Shown: positions 7,381 through 17,320, numbered from the stretch's first letter. The stretch: DNA of 61,182 nt from an uncultured bacterium (GCA_902797985.1 CADBUZ010000020.1:1-61182); one strand, 5' to 3'. Notes: generated by a model from the letters alone, not told the origin. Program-made: numbers and translations.

Positions 7381-8637
7381 ATGAAACTCAAAACAATAAA
7401 ATCAAAGACAGGGAATGTTGAATATAATGAGATGATTTCAAGAACAATTGAACTCATCAAATCAGAATTTGAACTAAATTTAAGATTTTATCATTTGTTT
7501 TTTCTTTGTTGGAAGAATAATTCAATGTGGTTTTTATATCTAAATACTGTTATCGTGGTGTCGATTGAGTTAAAATCAAAACCTGTGCTTGAAACAATTG
7601 AATTGGACGAAATATATACTATCAAATTATTAAAAAAATATCCTAGAACAAAAGAAGATATAGAATTTAAAACAGTATTAAACAGGAGTGGTGTACACTG
7701 GTTTAAGCCTGAAATCTTTTTGGATTGGATAGATGAACCATCCCAAATAACTGAAAATATTGATAACCCTTATTATGAAATAATTTCATACTTAAAAGAG
7801 TATAATAAAAATATTTTTTCTACAGGCAGATACCTGTTTTATCCAAAGGCTGATGGGGATTCTAATTTTATTCTGAATCTGTATGCTTTTGACAAAAAGA
7901 ATAAAACAGAAATGAAATTATATGTTCCTGACAAATGCGTTGATACAGGTGGCAAATGGGAATTTATTCCGCCTGAATCAGTTTATGATGTTGTAATAGA
8001 TGATTTGGGTAACAACCTGTCTGATTATCAAAAACTGCAGTGTAAAAAAGTCTTTTTAGAGTTTGCAAATCAAGAAAACGAATATTTTAAGGTCAAAAAC
8101 TATTGGGTTTTAGAGCTTTTAAAATTGACTATTCAACCTGTCGATATATTGCACGAATGGTCGTATCACAGGTGTTTTTCAAAACCAAATTTATTTGGGT
8201 ATATTTGGGTATTTGATTTCCCTGAAAAAGATGAAAAACCATCATTTTTTATCACTGATAGTCCATACCTTGGAGAAACCACAAAAGTTGCTACTATTAA
8301 TTTTAAATCTCCGACTTATGCTATGAAAAAGATTTTTAAAAGAGGAAATGTCAAGCGTAAAAGTTGGAAACTCAATAAACAAGAGATAAAAGAGTTGATG
8401 GAGTTTTTCAATAAACCGAGTGAACGAGCAGAGGACTACGGTAGCGGACAATTCTATGATGGATACAAAAAATATGTGAAAACTAACTGGCAGCAGTTAA
8501 TATTTGAATATAACCACAATACAGCAGCTTGGGGTTGGGGCGAAAAAGGATTTGATGAACTGCCTTGCAGTGAACCTAGTGATATAGAACAATTGCCGTT
8601 TGAATTGCCGACACCTGATTACACAGAGTTACTTTAA
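7381..8637 (+). CDS. Unknown protein, paralogue of the 8902-10134 product
   Basis: 418 residues from the ATG at 7381, chosen because AAAAGGA lies 7-8 bases upstream; a TTG at 7339 would sit inside the promoter motif. It shares with the 8902 product an ordered set of motifs: GRYLFY (about residue 148), LSDYQ-x-LQCKK-x-F (about 213), a QP pair (about 252), TNWQ-x-LI-x-x-YN-x-NTA and a C-terminal PTPDYTELL. No membrane segment or known domain is visible. First gene of a five-gene same-strand block. Function unknown; tandem divergence suggests effector, receptor or immunity diversification. Confidence 0.6.
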   Translation: MKLKTIKSKTGNVEYNEMISRTIELIKSEFELNLRFYHLFFLCWKNNSMWFLYLNTVIVVSIELKSKPVLETIELDEIYTIKLLKKYPRTKEDIEFKTVLNRSGVHWFKPEIFLDWIDEPSQITENIDNPYYEIISYLKEYNKNIFSTGRYLFYPKADGDSNFILNLYAFDKKNKTEMKLYVPDKCVDTGGKWEFIPPESVYDVVIDDLGNNLSDYQKLQCKKVFLEFANQENEYFKVKNYWVLELLKLTIQPVDILHEWSYHRCFSKPNLFGYIWVFDFPEKDEKPSFFITDSPYLGETTKVATINFKSPTYAMKKIFKRGNVKRKSWKLNKQEIKELMEFFNKPSERAEDYGSGQFYDGYKKYVKTNWQQLIFEYNHNTAAWGWGEKGFDELPCSEPSDIEQLPFELPTPDYTELL

Positions 8638-8648
8638 GGAGAAAAGAT

Positions 8649-8900
8649 ATGAATGAATTTATAATTGATGAAAATTTTGAAGAAGTACTTAATAACATAA
8701 AAAATGAAATCATGGATATCAATGAAATATCTGAAGTTAATATCAAGTTTACTGTTGGAAATAAAACAACTTTGTCAGATGTTAAGGAAGATTTTTCTAA
8801 AATATCCGAACTGTTTTCTGAAAATACAAAAATGAAATTTAATATGCAAGTAGATAATGCTATGCAGGAAAATAAAAGAATTATAAAGGTAATTTACTAA
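8649..8900 (+). CDS. Small acidic protein between the paralogues
   Basis: 83 residues, AAGGAGAAAAG site before the ATG. The pattern is helix-strand: EEVLNNIKNEIMDINEISEVNIKFTVGN. The middle segment looks like a regularly spaced helical stretch. It ends one base before the next start, so translation is probably coupled. No family recognised. Its position between two paralogues suggests a partner of one of them. Confidence 0.5.
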   Translation: MNEFIIDENFEEVLNNIKNEIMDINEISEVNIKFTVGNKTTLSDVKEDFSKISELFSENTKMKFNMQVDNAMQENKRIIKVIY

Positions 8901-8901
8901 G

Positions 8902-10134
8902 ATGAGTATAAAAACACAACTAAAACACAAAGATGAATATTGTACGGAATTTGTAATCAAACATATTGAAACGGTCAAAAAATACTTTGGCATAAGTAGT
9001 TCAAAAAGAGTGTATGCACTGGATTGGTGGTATGACAGGTATTATTTTTTGGGTGGTGATAAGATTTATGCCGTTTATTTTGATTATATGGGAGATAAAT
9101 ATCCGTATGAACCTGTTGTTAATTCTGCCTATATAATTACATTAAAAGATGGGAAAATATCCGATTTTCAAACAGTTAAACCTGATGATACAACACCACG
9201 ATTTGAGAAAATTAAGGGCGTAAAAATTTATAAAACAAGAAAGATTTTAACAGAGGAACATTTTAAGTTGTGGTATGAATCCCCTGTCCAAGTTAATGAA
9301 TTTGTTGATGTCCCGCACAGCAAGGCAATAGAATTTTTACAAAATTATAAGAAAGATACCTTTAATCAGGGCAGATATTTATTCTATGCAAAAAGGGATA
9401 ATGATTTTGCTTGGTTATATTTTATCTATGCATACGACTTATTAACAAAAACAGAACTAAAAATATATGTAGATAGTTATATTTATACCGATTTCCCTGA
9501 AAAATTAAACGAAATATATGTAAAAGATTTGTCGGGGGAATTGTCTGATTATCAGATATTACAATGTAAAAAGGCGTTCTTTAAATATTGTAGGGGTAAA
9601 TGTGAAGAATTAAATGCACCTAATTTTTATGCATTAGAATTTGTAAAACAATGTATTCAGCCGATAGAAAAAGATAGGGGTTGGGCTGTAAACAGACCGT
9701 TTTTGTGGGGTTCGGAATTTGATAATATTTGGATTGATGATACTTTAAGATATGACGAAAAGCCGTATTTTATGGTTTGTAATAATAATCAGCGGACAAT
9801 AACAAAAATAGCAGTATTAGATTTTTACAAACCTGAATACAAATCAACAGAGCCATATATAAATGCTTTTATGAAACGAAACCATTGGGATATTGATAGA
9901 ACAACACTCGAACGGTTGGTGAAATTTCTAAAAGCACCTTATGGTAGTTCTAAACTTACAAAAATAACTAGTTCTAATAAAGATTACGGCAACGGTAAAA
10001 CTAATTGGCAGAGGTTGATTGAGTTATATAACGAGAACACGGCACAATATAATAAAAAATATGAAAAATTGCCGTTGGATTTACCCCTGCCGGATTATAC
10101 GAAATTGAAAAGTAGTAATAATGAAAACACTTAG
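8902..10134 (+). CDS. Unknown protein, paralogue of the 7381-8637 product
   Basis: 410 residues. Shares GRYLFY, LSDYQ-x-LQCKK-x-F, QP, KTNWQRLIELYN-x-NTA and PLPDYTKL with the upstream paralogue; the N-terminal 120 residues are more diverged. The start follows the preceding stop by one base. A perfect AGTCCG-aag-CGGACT hairpin overlaps the stop codon (10133-10147). No known domain is recognised. The ordered motif conservation shows a real family rather than chance similarity. Confidence 0.6.
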   Translation: MSIKTQLKHKDEYCTEFVIKHIETVKKYFGISSSKRVYALDWWYDRYYFLGGDKIYAVYFDYMGDKYPYEPVVNSAYIITLKDGKISDFQTVKPDDTTPRFEKIKGVKIYKTRKILTEEHFKLWYESPVQVNEFVDVPHSKAIEFLQNYKKDTFNQGRYLFYAKRDNDFAWLYFIYAYDLLTKTELKIYVDSYIYTDFPEKLNEIYVKDLSGELSDYQILQCKKAFFKYCRGKCEELNAPNFYALEFVKQCIQPIEKDRGWAVNRPFLWGSEFDNIWIDDTLRYDEKPYFMVCNNNQRTITKIAVLDFYKPEYKSTEPYINAFMKRNHWDIDRTTLERLVKFLKAPYGSSKLTKITSSNKDYGNGKTNWQRLIELYNENTAQYNKKYEKLPLDLPLPDYTKLKSSNNENT

Positions 10135-10167
10135 TCCGAAGCGGACTGTAAATGCTATCAGGTAAAT

Positions 10168-11088
10168 ATGTTAGAAAATGAAAAATATTCATGGTTAGAA
10201 ATTGATTATTTAGATTATGACTTTAACTTTTTTGATGACATAGAAGTTGTATCAAAAATGCTAAATGAACAACAACCTAAAGTAGTCGAAAGATTTGACT
10301 CAACAGGTACAAATTGGGATTTATGGAATTATATAGAGGATTATTTTGAACTGTATATAGAAGGTGCGATGATTCAGACAAATACTGATATCGGATGTTT
10401 TGTTGAGGACTTTTTATTATTTCTTCCTCAATTGGCGGCTACTGATGACAAAACTCTAATTTGCCCGTTTGAGGACGAGGGTTCAGCTTATATGTTCACA
10501 ACTGTTCCTGAAAAGGATAATTGTATCAGAGTATCCGTTTTCCACAGTTCAATGGTTCACAAATATGACCCTGAAACTAAGTTTATGGCAGACATTTCAA
10601 TCAACAAAGAAACTTTCTTGAAACAAATGCGGGAAATATTAGAACTTTCAACAAAGGTTAAAAAACAAGAAAGAACAACTTTTAATCATTGGGTTGACAA
10701 GATAAAATATATAATCTCTGAACTTGATAAATACTTTAATAACCCTGAAAAATATAAAAAAGAATACGAACATAAAAGACATATTAGGACATTTGACGTT
10801 GCATATAAAGCTCTTGATAATAAGTGGAAATTTGAAGTTTATATCGAGGGTGATGAAAAAGCAAAGGTGGACTATTGGGAAAAACAAAAAGATGAAAGAA
10901 AAATCCTTGATTATAGTTATTATGATGAGGGCTATGAAGATCTATTTGTATGGGGTAAAGACTATAAACAAAGGTTTCGATTATCGTTAGATGAAGTACG
11001 AGAAATGCTAAAAAAAGAAATAAATGATAGAATTAACTGCTATTGGGAATATTCTAAAGCCAGAAAAAAATGGTGTCCGATTTATTGA
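10168..11088 (+). CDS. Unknown protein, distant paralogue of the 11117-12370 product
   Basis: 306 residues, soluble, acidic N-terminus. Three stretches align with the next gene: EDEGSAYMFTTVPEKDN with EDAGSYIYVVTIPIDDN, ADISINKETFLKQ with CDILINKYELVKQ, and LDKYFNNPEKY with LDKYLENPDKY. This second duplicated family lies directly after the first. No catalytic motif is apparent. Ribosome-binding site is weak (CAGGTAAAT), so it may depend on read-through from upstream. Confidence 0.55.
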   Translation: MLENEKYSWLEIDYLDYDFNFFDDIEVVSKMLNEQQPKVVERFDSTGTNWDLWNYIEDYFELYIEGAMIQTNTDIGCFVEDFLLFLPQLAATDDKTLICPFEDEGSAYMFTTVPEKDNCIRVSVFHSSMVHKYDPETKFMADISINKETFLKQMREILELSTKVKKQERTTFNHWVDKIKYIISELDKYFNNPEKYKKEYEHKRHIRTFDVAYKALDNKWKFEVYIEGDEKAKVDYWEKQKDERKILDYSYYDEGYEDLFVWGKDYKQRFRLSLDEVREMLKKEINDRINCYWEYSKARKKWCPIY

Positions 11089-11116
11089 ATGTGTTAAAAA
11101 TTTAAAAGGAATAAAA

Positions 11117-12370
11117 ATGAAATTTAAAATATATAATAACAGTGGAATTTATCGTCTTGATAGTGAACGAGGGAAAAGTCGGATTTATGAGATAATCAAT
11201 AAATCACAACCTAAAAAAATTAAAAAATTGTTCACAAAGGCTACTGATGTGGATATCCCAAGAGGCTGTTATAATTTTTACATAAAAAATTATACATTAA
11301 GTTTTTCTTTTATTTATTCCGGAATAGAATATTTGTTTGATTTCCTACATAAAATTATTAATCATAATATTTCACTTTTAGTGACACTTGAAGATGCAGG
11401 ATCATATATTTATGTCGTAACAATACCAATAGATGATAATAAAGTAAGACTGATATTTTTAGATAGAAAAGAGACAAATTACAGAAATTCTCAAAAGAGA
11501 TATTACGATACGGAATTAAAAAATACCGTTGTGGTTTGTGATATTTTAATTAATAAATACGAACTTGTAAAACAATTTAACCAAGAATTCCATAAAATTT
11601 ATGATGAAAATAAATATTATCTTTCTCAGGAATATGTAGAGCTATGTATAAAGAATAAGGAAAAAATCTGTCAGGAATATTCTTTAAGAAGTTTTGAAAA
11701 ATATATACCTATCTTGGACAAATATCTTGAAAATCCTGACAAATATTGGGAAGATAGTTTTTTTGATATAAACAATTGGAATGTTCCCATATATAAAACT
11801 GTATCCGAATTACAAAAACGATTTACAGATTGGAAAGATAAAAATGTTTTTATCGATTCAAAAATTGAGCATATTTTTATTATGGGTTTAATATTTAACG
11901 ATGACAGGCAATATTATACTTTTAGAAATGGTAAGTGGTATAGTCATATTTTTGATATAAGAAAAAGGAATAATATAAGATATCAAGAGGAAGAGGAAGG
12001 TCCTTGTTTTAACCCAAATAAAAAAGAAAATGTTTCTTTGACATTAGATGAACCATTATCTATCTTCTTTAGTAAAGAAGGGCATTTAGATATAGATTTT
12101 ACAAAAACGGCTCGTTTTATGATGGAACCTAATTCATTTGATTTTTGGGAAAAATCCGGTATAGCAAGAAGTCTTGTCTGGAAAGATGTCAGCAAATATT
12201 TTTCTAAAAATATTATAGGTCATACTGTTGTTAATGTTGAGGTAAGCACATATAGTAAAAATGAAGAAAATATGGATAAAGTTTCATTTGTTATGGATAA
12301 TGGTTTTTGCCTGAGCATTGAAACAGATTTAATGACAGGATACATGTCTTTGTTTGAAGAAAAAAGGTAA
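11117..12370 (+). CDS. Unknown protein, distant paralogue of the 10168-11088 product
   Basis: 417 residues from the ATG at 11117, preferred because AAAAGGA precedes it and it lies 28 bp after the previous stop; an upstream in-frame start at 11024 would overlap the previous gene. Shares the ED-x-GS, D-I-x-INK and LDKY-x-x-NP-x-KY motifs with the previous protein and carries an extra C-terminal region of about 130 residues. Last gene of the same-strand unknown block. Function not recognised. Confidence 0.55.
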   Translation: MKFKIYNNSGIYRLDSERGKSRIYEIINKSQPKKIKKLFTKATDVDIPRGCYNFYIKNYTLSFSFIYSGIEYLFDFLHKIINHNISLLVTLEDAGSYIYVVTIPIDDNKVRLIFLDRKETNYRNSQKRYYDTELKNTVVVCDILINKYELVKQFNQEFHKIYDENKYYLSQEYVELCIKNKEKICQEYSLRSFEKYIPILDKYLENPDKYWEDSFFDINNWNVPIYKTVSELQKRFTDWKDKNVFIDSKIEHIFIMGLIFNDDRQYYTFRNGKWYSHIFDIRKRNNIRYQEEEEGPCFNPNKKENVSLTLDEPLSIFFSKEGHLDIDFTKTARFMMEPNSFDFWEKSGIARSLVWKDVSKYFSKNIIGHTVVNVEVSTYSKNEENMDKVSFVMDNGFCLSIETDLMTGYMSLFEEKR

Positions 12371-12669
12371 TTATTTTTTATTATCAATTTATAAAAAATA
12401 ATAATAGTGTAATAATTGAATTTTTAGCGTGCATATGTTCTAATTGTATAAGAAGTCAATGTTAACGAATCTCAGGCATGATTTCTTGTATCTTTGAATA
12501 AAAGATGTATGTAGATATTTTGACTGCTAATGTTTTATTGGATTGAAATAACCATAGATTGAGGTTTTTATAGCTATTCTTGTCTGAATTAAATATTGAA
12601 TCTAACTAAAATGTTATTAGAAATAGGTATTTAGGTTTAGAAAACATAAGAAACTGAAAGTTATATGAT
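12371..12669. other. AT-rich intergenic stretch before the IetAS operon
   Basis: About 300 bp with no ORF longer than a dozen codons and no strong hairpin. It separates the unknown array from the defence operon. Neither the shared 15-mer nor a tRNA or integrase remnant is seen. Confidence 0.6.
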
Positions 12670-12710
12670 TTGTCCCAATAGTTGACTTTTTGTCCCAATG
12701 GTGTTATTAT
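12670..12710 (+). promoter_or_regulatory. ietA promoter flanked by direct repeats
   Basis: TTGACT (12682-12687), exactly 17 bp, TATTAT (12705-12710): a canonical housekeeping promoter 18 bp upstream of ietA. TTGTCCCAAT occurs twice in direct orientation (12670-12679 and 12690-12699), 20 bp apart, one copy on each side of the -35 box. The two-turn spacing suggests an operator bound on one face. Confidence 0.65.
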
Positions 12711-12728
12711 TAATTTTGGAGTAAGACG

Positions 12729-13772
12729 ATGAAAAAGAAAAATATTATAAATTTAATTAAATATCACACAGAAAAAAACGAAGCTGCATTTAGGCAAGAG
12801 GCTTATACTATAGCAAAATATTTTGACACAGAAAATGACTATAGTTTATCACAATATATTATGGCGCTTTTATCTGATGCCAATACTTTTTGTCCACAAT
12901 TTCAGAATGAAGATTGTGCCTTTTTGAGAAAAGTTGAATTTAAAAACGAATCTATATTTTTGCCACAAGGGATAAAAGACAGTTTTCTTGGTATTATTAA
13001 TGCAATAGGACGCAGTGCTGGAGTAAACAAGTTTCTTTTTGAAGGTCCACCTGGCACTGGAAAAACTGAAGCTGCAAAACAAATTGCACGTATACTTGAA
13101 CGCGATTTATATATAGTGGATTTTGATTTAATTATCGATAGCAAACTTGGCCAAACATCAAAAAACATAGCAAGTCTTTTTAATGAGTTACATAAGTTTC
13201 AACAGCCACAGAAAATAATTATTCTTTTTGATGAAATCGATGCTATTGCTATTGATAGAATTAATTCTAATGATTTACGAGAAATGGGAAGAGCTACATC
13301 AGCTGTTTTAAAAGGGTTAGATGGATTAAGCAGCGATATTGTAATAATTGCAACAACAAATTTATACAAATCTTTTGATAAGGCCTTAACACGTAGGTTT
13401 GATGCAATTGTAGATTTTAGTTGCTACACAAAAGATGATTTAATCGAAATAGCTGAAATTATGTTGAATAAGCTTCTTTTAAAATTTAAGCTTAATGGTA
13501 GAAAAGTTACATTATTTAGAAAAATATTAAATACTGCAGAAAATTTACCTTACCCAGGTGAATTAAAAAATATTTTAAAGACATCTTTAGCTTTTAGTGA
13601 TTATAGTAATCCCTACGACTACCTAAAAAGGATTTATCTTTCCTTAAATAAAGAAAAATGCAATGAGGATCTAAAAAATATTCAAGAAAAGGGATTTACT
13701 GTAAGAGAAATAGAAGTTTTAACAGGGATTTCTAAAAGTCAAATTTCAAGAAAAATTAAAGGGATGAGATAG
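12729..13772 (+). CDS. ietA: IetA-like AAA ATPase
   Basis: 347 residues. AAA domain with Walker A GPPGTGKT (about residues 105-112), Walker B ILFDEIDAIA (about 164-173), a sensor-1 IIATTN and an arginine-finger-like LTRRFD. The C-terminus (VREIEVLTGISKSQISRKIKG) resembles a helix-turn-helix. The subtilisin-like gene starts one base after its stop. AAA ATPase plus S8 protease in this order is the layout of the antiphage pair IetAS. The ATPase probably senses a trigger or remodels substrate for the protease; the mechanism is not established. Confidence 0.8.
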   Translation: MKKKNIINLIKYHTEKNEAAFRQEAYTIAKYFDTENDYSLSQYIMALLSDANTFCPQFQNEDCAFLRKVEFKNESIFLPQGIKDSFLGIINAIGRSAGVNKFLFEGPPGTGKTEAAKQIARILERDLYIVDFDLIIDSKLGQTSKNIASLFNELHKFQQPQKIIILFDEIDAIAIDRINSNDLREMGRATSAVLKGLDGLSSDIVIIATTNLYKSFDKALTRRFDAIVDFSCYTKDDLIEIAEIMLNKLLLKFKLNGRKVTLFRKILNTAENLPYPGELKNILKTSLAFSDYSNPYDYLKRIYLSLNKEKCNEDLKNIQEKGFTVREIEVLTGISKSQISRKIKGMR

Positions 13773-13773
13773 T

Positions 13774-15993
13774 ATGAATAATACACTTCAATTAAAAGGT
13801 AACTTTACACAAGCACCAAATAATTCTAAAGGTGGTGGTGCAAAACTACCATCCAATTCGACTGTTAATGTATATAAATTGGAAAAACTCCTAAATGACT
13901 TAAACAGACTGCATAATTATTGGAAAGAAAATACAATTTTACAAGGAGCATTAGTTAGTGTTTATTATAATAAAGTTGCAGCTAAAAGTAATAGATTAAA
14001 GTCTTTATTTGATAGTAGTAGTATCGTAGGGGCAAGGTTTTATGATGAGAAAATTTCGCCAAAACATATAATAACTCATTTTGTGCCAATAGATGCAATA
14101 GACAAATCAATAAATAATCTTATTAACTGTATAACTATACTTAAAGAACAATTTAATGGAGAAGTTTCCTCAATTGATTTTGATAATAAAGTCAAAGATA
14201 ATCCTAAAAATATTGATAAGATTTTTCGTAAAAAACAGATACTTGTAAAAACTATATTCAAGCAAATAATAGTTGACGCATATTATGTTGACAAGTTTGA
14301 TATTTTGGAAGATACAACTGGTATAAAAGATAATTCCATAATAACAATTTTTGATACAAAAACCAATATTATAGATTTAATGGATAAAATAGGTATTAAA
14401 ATTGATAATAGTCGAATATTAGATAAAACAACTATTTTCTTATTTCCTAGCGAAATTGAATTACTTAAGGCTAGTGCGGGATATTTAATATCCATGGCAG
14501 TAAGTGATTTATCAGAATTAGTAAAATCTGATTTTAATTTTATAAATGAAAATCCTTTATCTATTTCTCATCCTAATAATGAGCCAACAATTGGAGTTAT
14601 AGATACATTATTTGATAAAAATGTTTATTTTTCAGAATGGGTCGAAGTAACAAATTTAATACATAAGGATATAGAAATTTCTGATAATGATTATCAACAT
14701 GGAACTGCTGTATCTTCCATTATTGTTGATGGGCCATCACTTAATCCTAATCTTGATGATGGATGCGGCCATTTTAAGGTTAAACATTTTGCAGTATCAA
14801 CTGGTGATAAATTCAGTTCATTCGGAATATTAAAAAATATAGAAACTATCGTTAAAACTAATTTAGATATAAAAGTTTGGAACTTATCATTAGGAGCAAA
14901 ACTTGAAATAAATCCTTATTTTATATCACCTGAAGCATCTATTTTGGACAAGATTCAAAATGATTATGATGTTATTTTTGTAATTGCTGGAACTAATAAA
15001 AACTTAGAAGATAAAACACCAAAAACAATTGGAGCCCCTGCAGATTCTATAAACTCTATAGTTGTAAATTCTGTAACAGACACTGGTAAACCAGCATCAT
15101 ATACACGTATAGGTCCCGTTTTATCATTTTTTACTAAACCTGATATTGCATATTATGGTGGTGACAATGATTGTAAAATGAAAGTTTGTACAAATAGAGG
15201 AATAGAATTAGTACAGGGTACATCTTTTGCTGCACCATGGATAGCTAGAAAGATGTGTTATCTTATTAATGTATTGGGGTTTAATCGTGAAGAAGCAAAA
15301 GCCTTGTTAATACATTCTGCAACAACATGGAGCAAACAAGACACCGATTCATTTTCTATTGGTCATGGTATTGTACCTCAAAAAATAGAGCAAGTTGTAA
15401 ATTCTCCAGATGATGAAATACAATTTATTATTTCTGGTGTTTCTCAAGATTATAATACATATAATTATAATATTCCTGTCCCAATTCATAAAGAACATTA
15501 TCCTTTTATTGCAAAGGCAACTTTGTGTTATTTCCCGTCATGTTCTAGAAATCAAGGGGTTGACTACACTAATACAGAACTAGATATTCATTTTGGGAGA
15601 ATAGATAAAGATGAAATCAAGTCAATAAATAATAATTATCAAGATGTGCAAGGTCATTATATACCGGAAGAAGACGCGAGAAAAAATTATAGAAAATGGG
15701 ACAATGTAAAACATTTAAGAGAAATTTTTACAGATAAAGTTCGACCAAGAAAAGCGTATAAAACTGGATTATGGGGAGTTAGCTTAAAGACAAAAGAAAG
15801 ATTAACACAAAAATATGGATTGAATTTAAAGTTTAGTATGGTAATAACTTTGAAAGAGCTTGCAGGGATTAATCGAATTAATGAGTTTATAAATTTATGT
15901 CAAATTAGAGGTTGGTTAGTTCAAAGTATAGATATTAAAAATAGAGTTGATATACACCAAATTTCTGAACAAGATATAAAATTTGAAGATTAA
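13774..15993 (+). CDS. ietS: IetS-like subtilisin-family serine protease
   Basis: 739 residues. An S8 catalytic domain follows a long N-terminal region of about 270 residues. The triad is readable: Asp277 in GVIDTLFD, His309 in YQHGTAVSS, Ser484 in GTSFAAPW, with an SLGA substrate-groove motif and an AGTN oxyanion-like segment between. No signal peptide, so it acts in the cytoplasm, as expected for a defence protease rather than a secreted subtilisin. Its start follows the ietA stop by one base. The targets of this family are unknown; activity is presumably gated by the ATPase. Confidence 0.8.
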   Translation: MNNTLQLKGNFTQAPNNSKGGGAKLPSNSTVNVYKLEKLLNDLNRLHNYWKENTILQGALVSVYYNKVAAKSNRLKSLFDSSSIVGARFYDEKISPKHIITHFVPIDAIDKSINNLINCITILKEQFNGEVSSIDFDNKVKDNPKNIDKIFRKKQILVKTIFKQIIVDAYYVDKFDILEDTTGIKDNSIITIFDTKTNIIDLMDKIGIKIDNSRILDKTTIFLFPSEIELLKASAGYLISMAVSDLSELVKSDFNFINENPLSISHPNNEPTIGVIDTLFDKNVYFSEWVEVTNLIHKDIEISDNDYQHGTAVSSIIVDGPSLNPNLDDGCGHFKVKHFAVSTGDKFSSFGILKNIETIVKTNLDIKVWNLSLGAKLEINPYFISPEASILDKIQNDYDVIFVIAGTNKNLEDKTPKTIGAPADSINSIVVNSVTDTGKPASYTRIGPVLSFFTKPDIAYYGGDNDCKMKVCTNRGIELVQGTSFAAPWIARKMCYLINVLGFNREEAKALLIHSATTWSKQDTDSFSIGHGIVPQKIEQVVNSPDDEIQFIISGVSQDYNTYNYNIPVPIHKEHYPFIAKATLCYFPSCSRNQGVDYTNTELDIHFGRIDKDEIKSINNNYQDVQGHYIPEEDARKNYRKWDNVKHLREIFTDKVRPRKAYKTGLWGVSLKTKERLTQKYGLNLKFSMVITLKELAGINRINEFINLCQIRGWLVQSIDIKNRVDIHQISEQDIKFED

Positions 15994-16048
15994 AATTTTT
16001 AGTTTACAAAATTACAGATAAAATTATTATATTTAAAGGGACAAATAG

Positions 16049-17320
16049 ATGAATAATAATGTTATAAATAGATCTCGAGGGAATATTGAAGATCAAGAAG
16101 AAAAAATTTTAGCGCCTTATGCTGTAAGATCAAAAAATGCTCGAAGATTATACATGCAAAATTACCAACCTTGTAGTAGAAGAACAGAGTTTGAAAGAGA
16201 CAAAGATAGAATTATATATTCTCTTGCATTTAAAAGATTGATGGAAAAAACTCAAGTTTATGTAACACACGAAGGAGACCACTATACAAATAGATTGTCT
16301 CATACCCTTGAAGTTACACAAATATCACGATCTATTGCTTCTTCATTAGGATTAAACCAGTATTTAACAGAAGCAATTGCATTGGGACACGATTTAGGCC
16401 ATACCCCGTTTGGACATGCAGTTGAGGATGTATTAAAAGATAATTTATCAATTGATGATGATGGTTTTGAACATAATTATCAGAGTGTGTTAGTTGTTGA
16501 TGTTCTTGAAAATAAAAACTATAAGAATAATGAAGCTCCTTGTGGCATAAATTTAACTAATTATACAAGATATGGAATTTTACATCATACCGGAACTTCG
16601 AAAAATATACACGCATATACATTTGATAATGATAGAATATCAATTGATACTAAATATAAATCTCTTGAAGCAGAACTTGTCAATAAAATAGATACTATTG
16701 CGTATTTATACCATGATTTAGAAGATGCAATAAAAAATAAAAACATATTGCAGGATATGAAATTAAATGATAGAAAAATGTTTAATGCCTTTTTAGATGC
16801 ATTGAATTTCTACACAGATTTATCATGTAAAATAAATGGAAATTCTTTCTCAAAAATTGAAGATTTGTGGGATGATTACAATTCAAATATAATCCTTAAA
16901 GCAATGATTAAAGACTTGATTATTGGAACACAAAAACAAATAGAAGAACAGAAAATTTTATCACTAGAAGATATTCAAAATTCAAATAAATCGGTAGCCT
17001 CTTTTAATGACTTTGAACAGCATTTTAAAGATTTCAAAAAAGAATTTGTGGGCAAATATATTTATCAATCACCAATCGCATATCAGATGGATACAAAAGC
17101 GAAATTAATTGCTGGTAGATTATTTGATACTTTTGCAAAAAATCCTAACCAGTTACCTTATAGAACTAGAGATTTATATCAAAAAGCAAAAAATAGTGAA
17201 GTAACTTATCAACGTGCAGATAGTGGTTATAGAATAACACCAAAACGAGTAATAGCAAATTACATAGCAGGAATGACTGATAGATATGCCTTGGTAAATT
17301 ACAAAAGAATGTTTGAATAA
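16049..17320 (+). CDS. HD-domain dGTPase (deoxynucleotide triphosphohydrolase)
   Basis: 423 residues of the Dgt family, which cleaves dGTP (sometimes other dNTPs) to nucleoside plus triphosphate. HD metal ligands are visible: His85 in SHTLEV, His114-Asp115 in GHDLGHTPFGH, and a later YLYHDLEDA. The family N-terminal RRTEFERDKDRI and C-terminal MTDRYA are present. It starts 55 bp after ietS with an AAAGGGAC site and no evident promoter, so it is probably co-transcribed with ietAS. Bacterial dGTPases can block phage replication by depleting dNTPs. A second, housekeeping-like Dgt lies at 24106-25350. Confidence 0.85.
   Translation: MNNNVINRSRGNIEDQEEKILAPYAVRSKNARRLYMQNYQPCSRRTEFERDKDRIIYSLAFKRLMEKTQVYVTHEGDHYTNRLSHTLEVTQISRSIASSLGLNQYLTEAIALGHDLGHTPFGHAVEDVLKDNLSIDDDGFEHNYQSVLVVDVLENKNYKNNEAPCGINLTNYTRYGILHHTGTSKNIHAYTFDNDRISIDTKYKSLEAELVNKIDTIAYLYHDLEDAIKNKNILQDMKLNDRKMFNAFLDALNFYTDLSCKINGNSFSKIEDLWDDYNSNIILKAMIKDLIIGTQKQIEEQKILSLEDIQNSNKSVASFNDFEQHFKDFKKEFVGKYIYQSPIAYQMDTKAKLIAGRLFDTFAKNPNQLPYRTRDLYQKAKNSEVTYQRADSGYRITPKRVIANYIAGMTDRYALVNYKRMFE

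Noticed and set aside
1-17320. Prophage or integrative element spanning the accessory region
   Set aside because: No integrase, terminase, capsid or tail gene and no flanking att-like repeat or tRNA is visible inside the window; the left end is outside.
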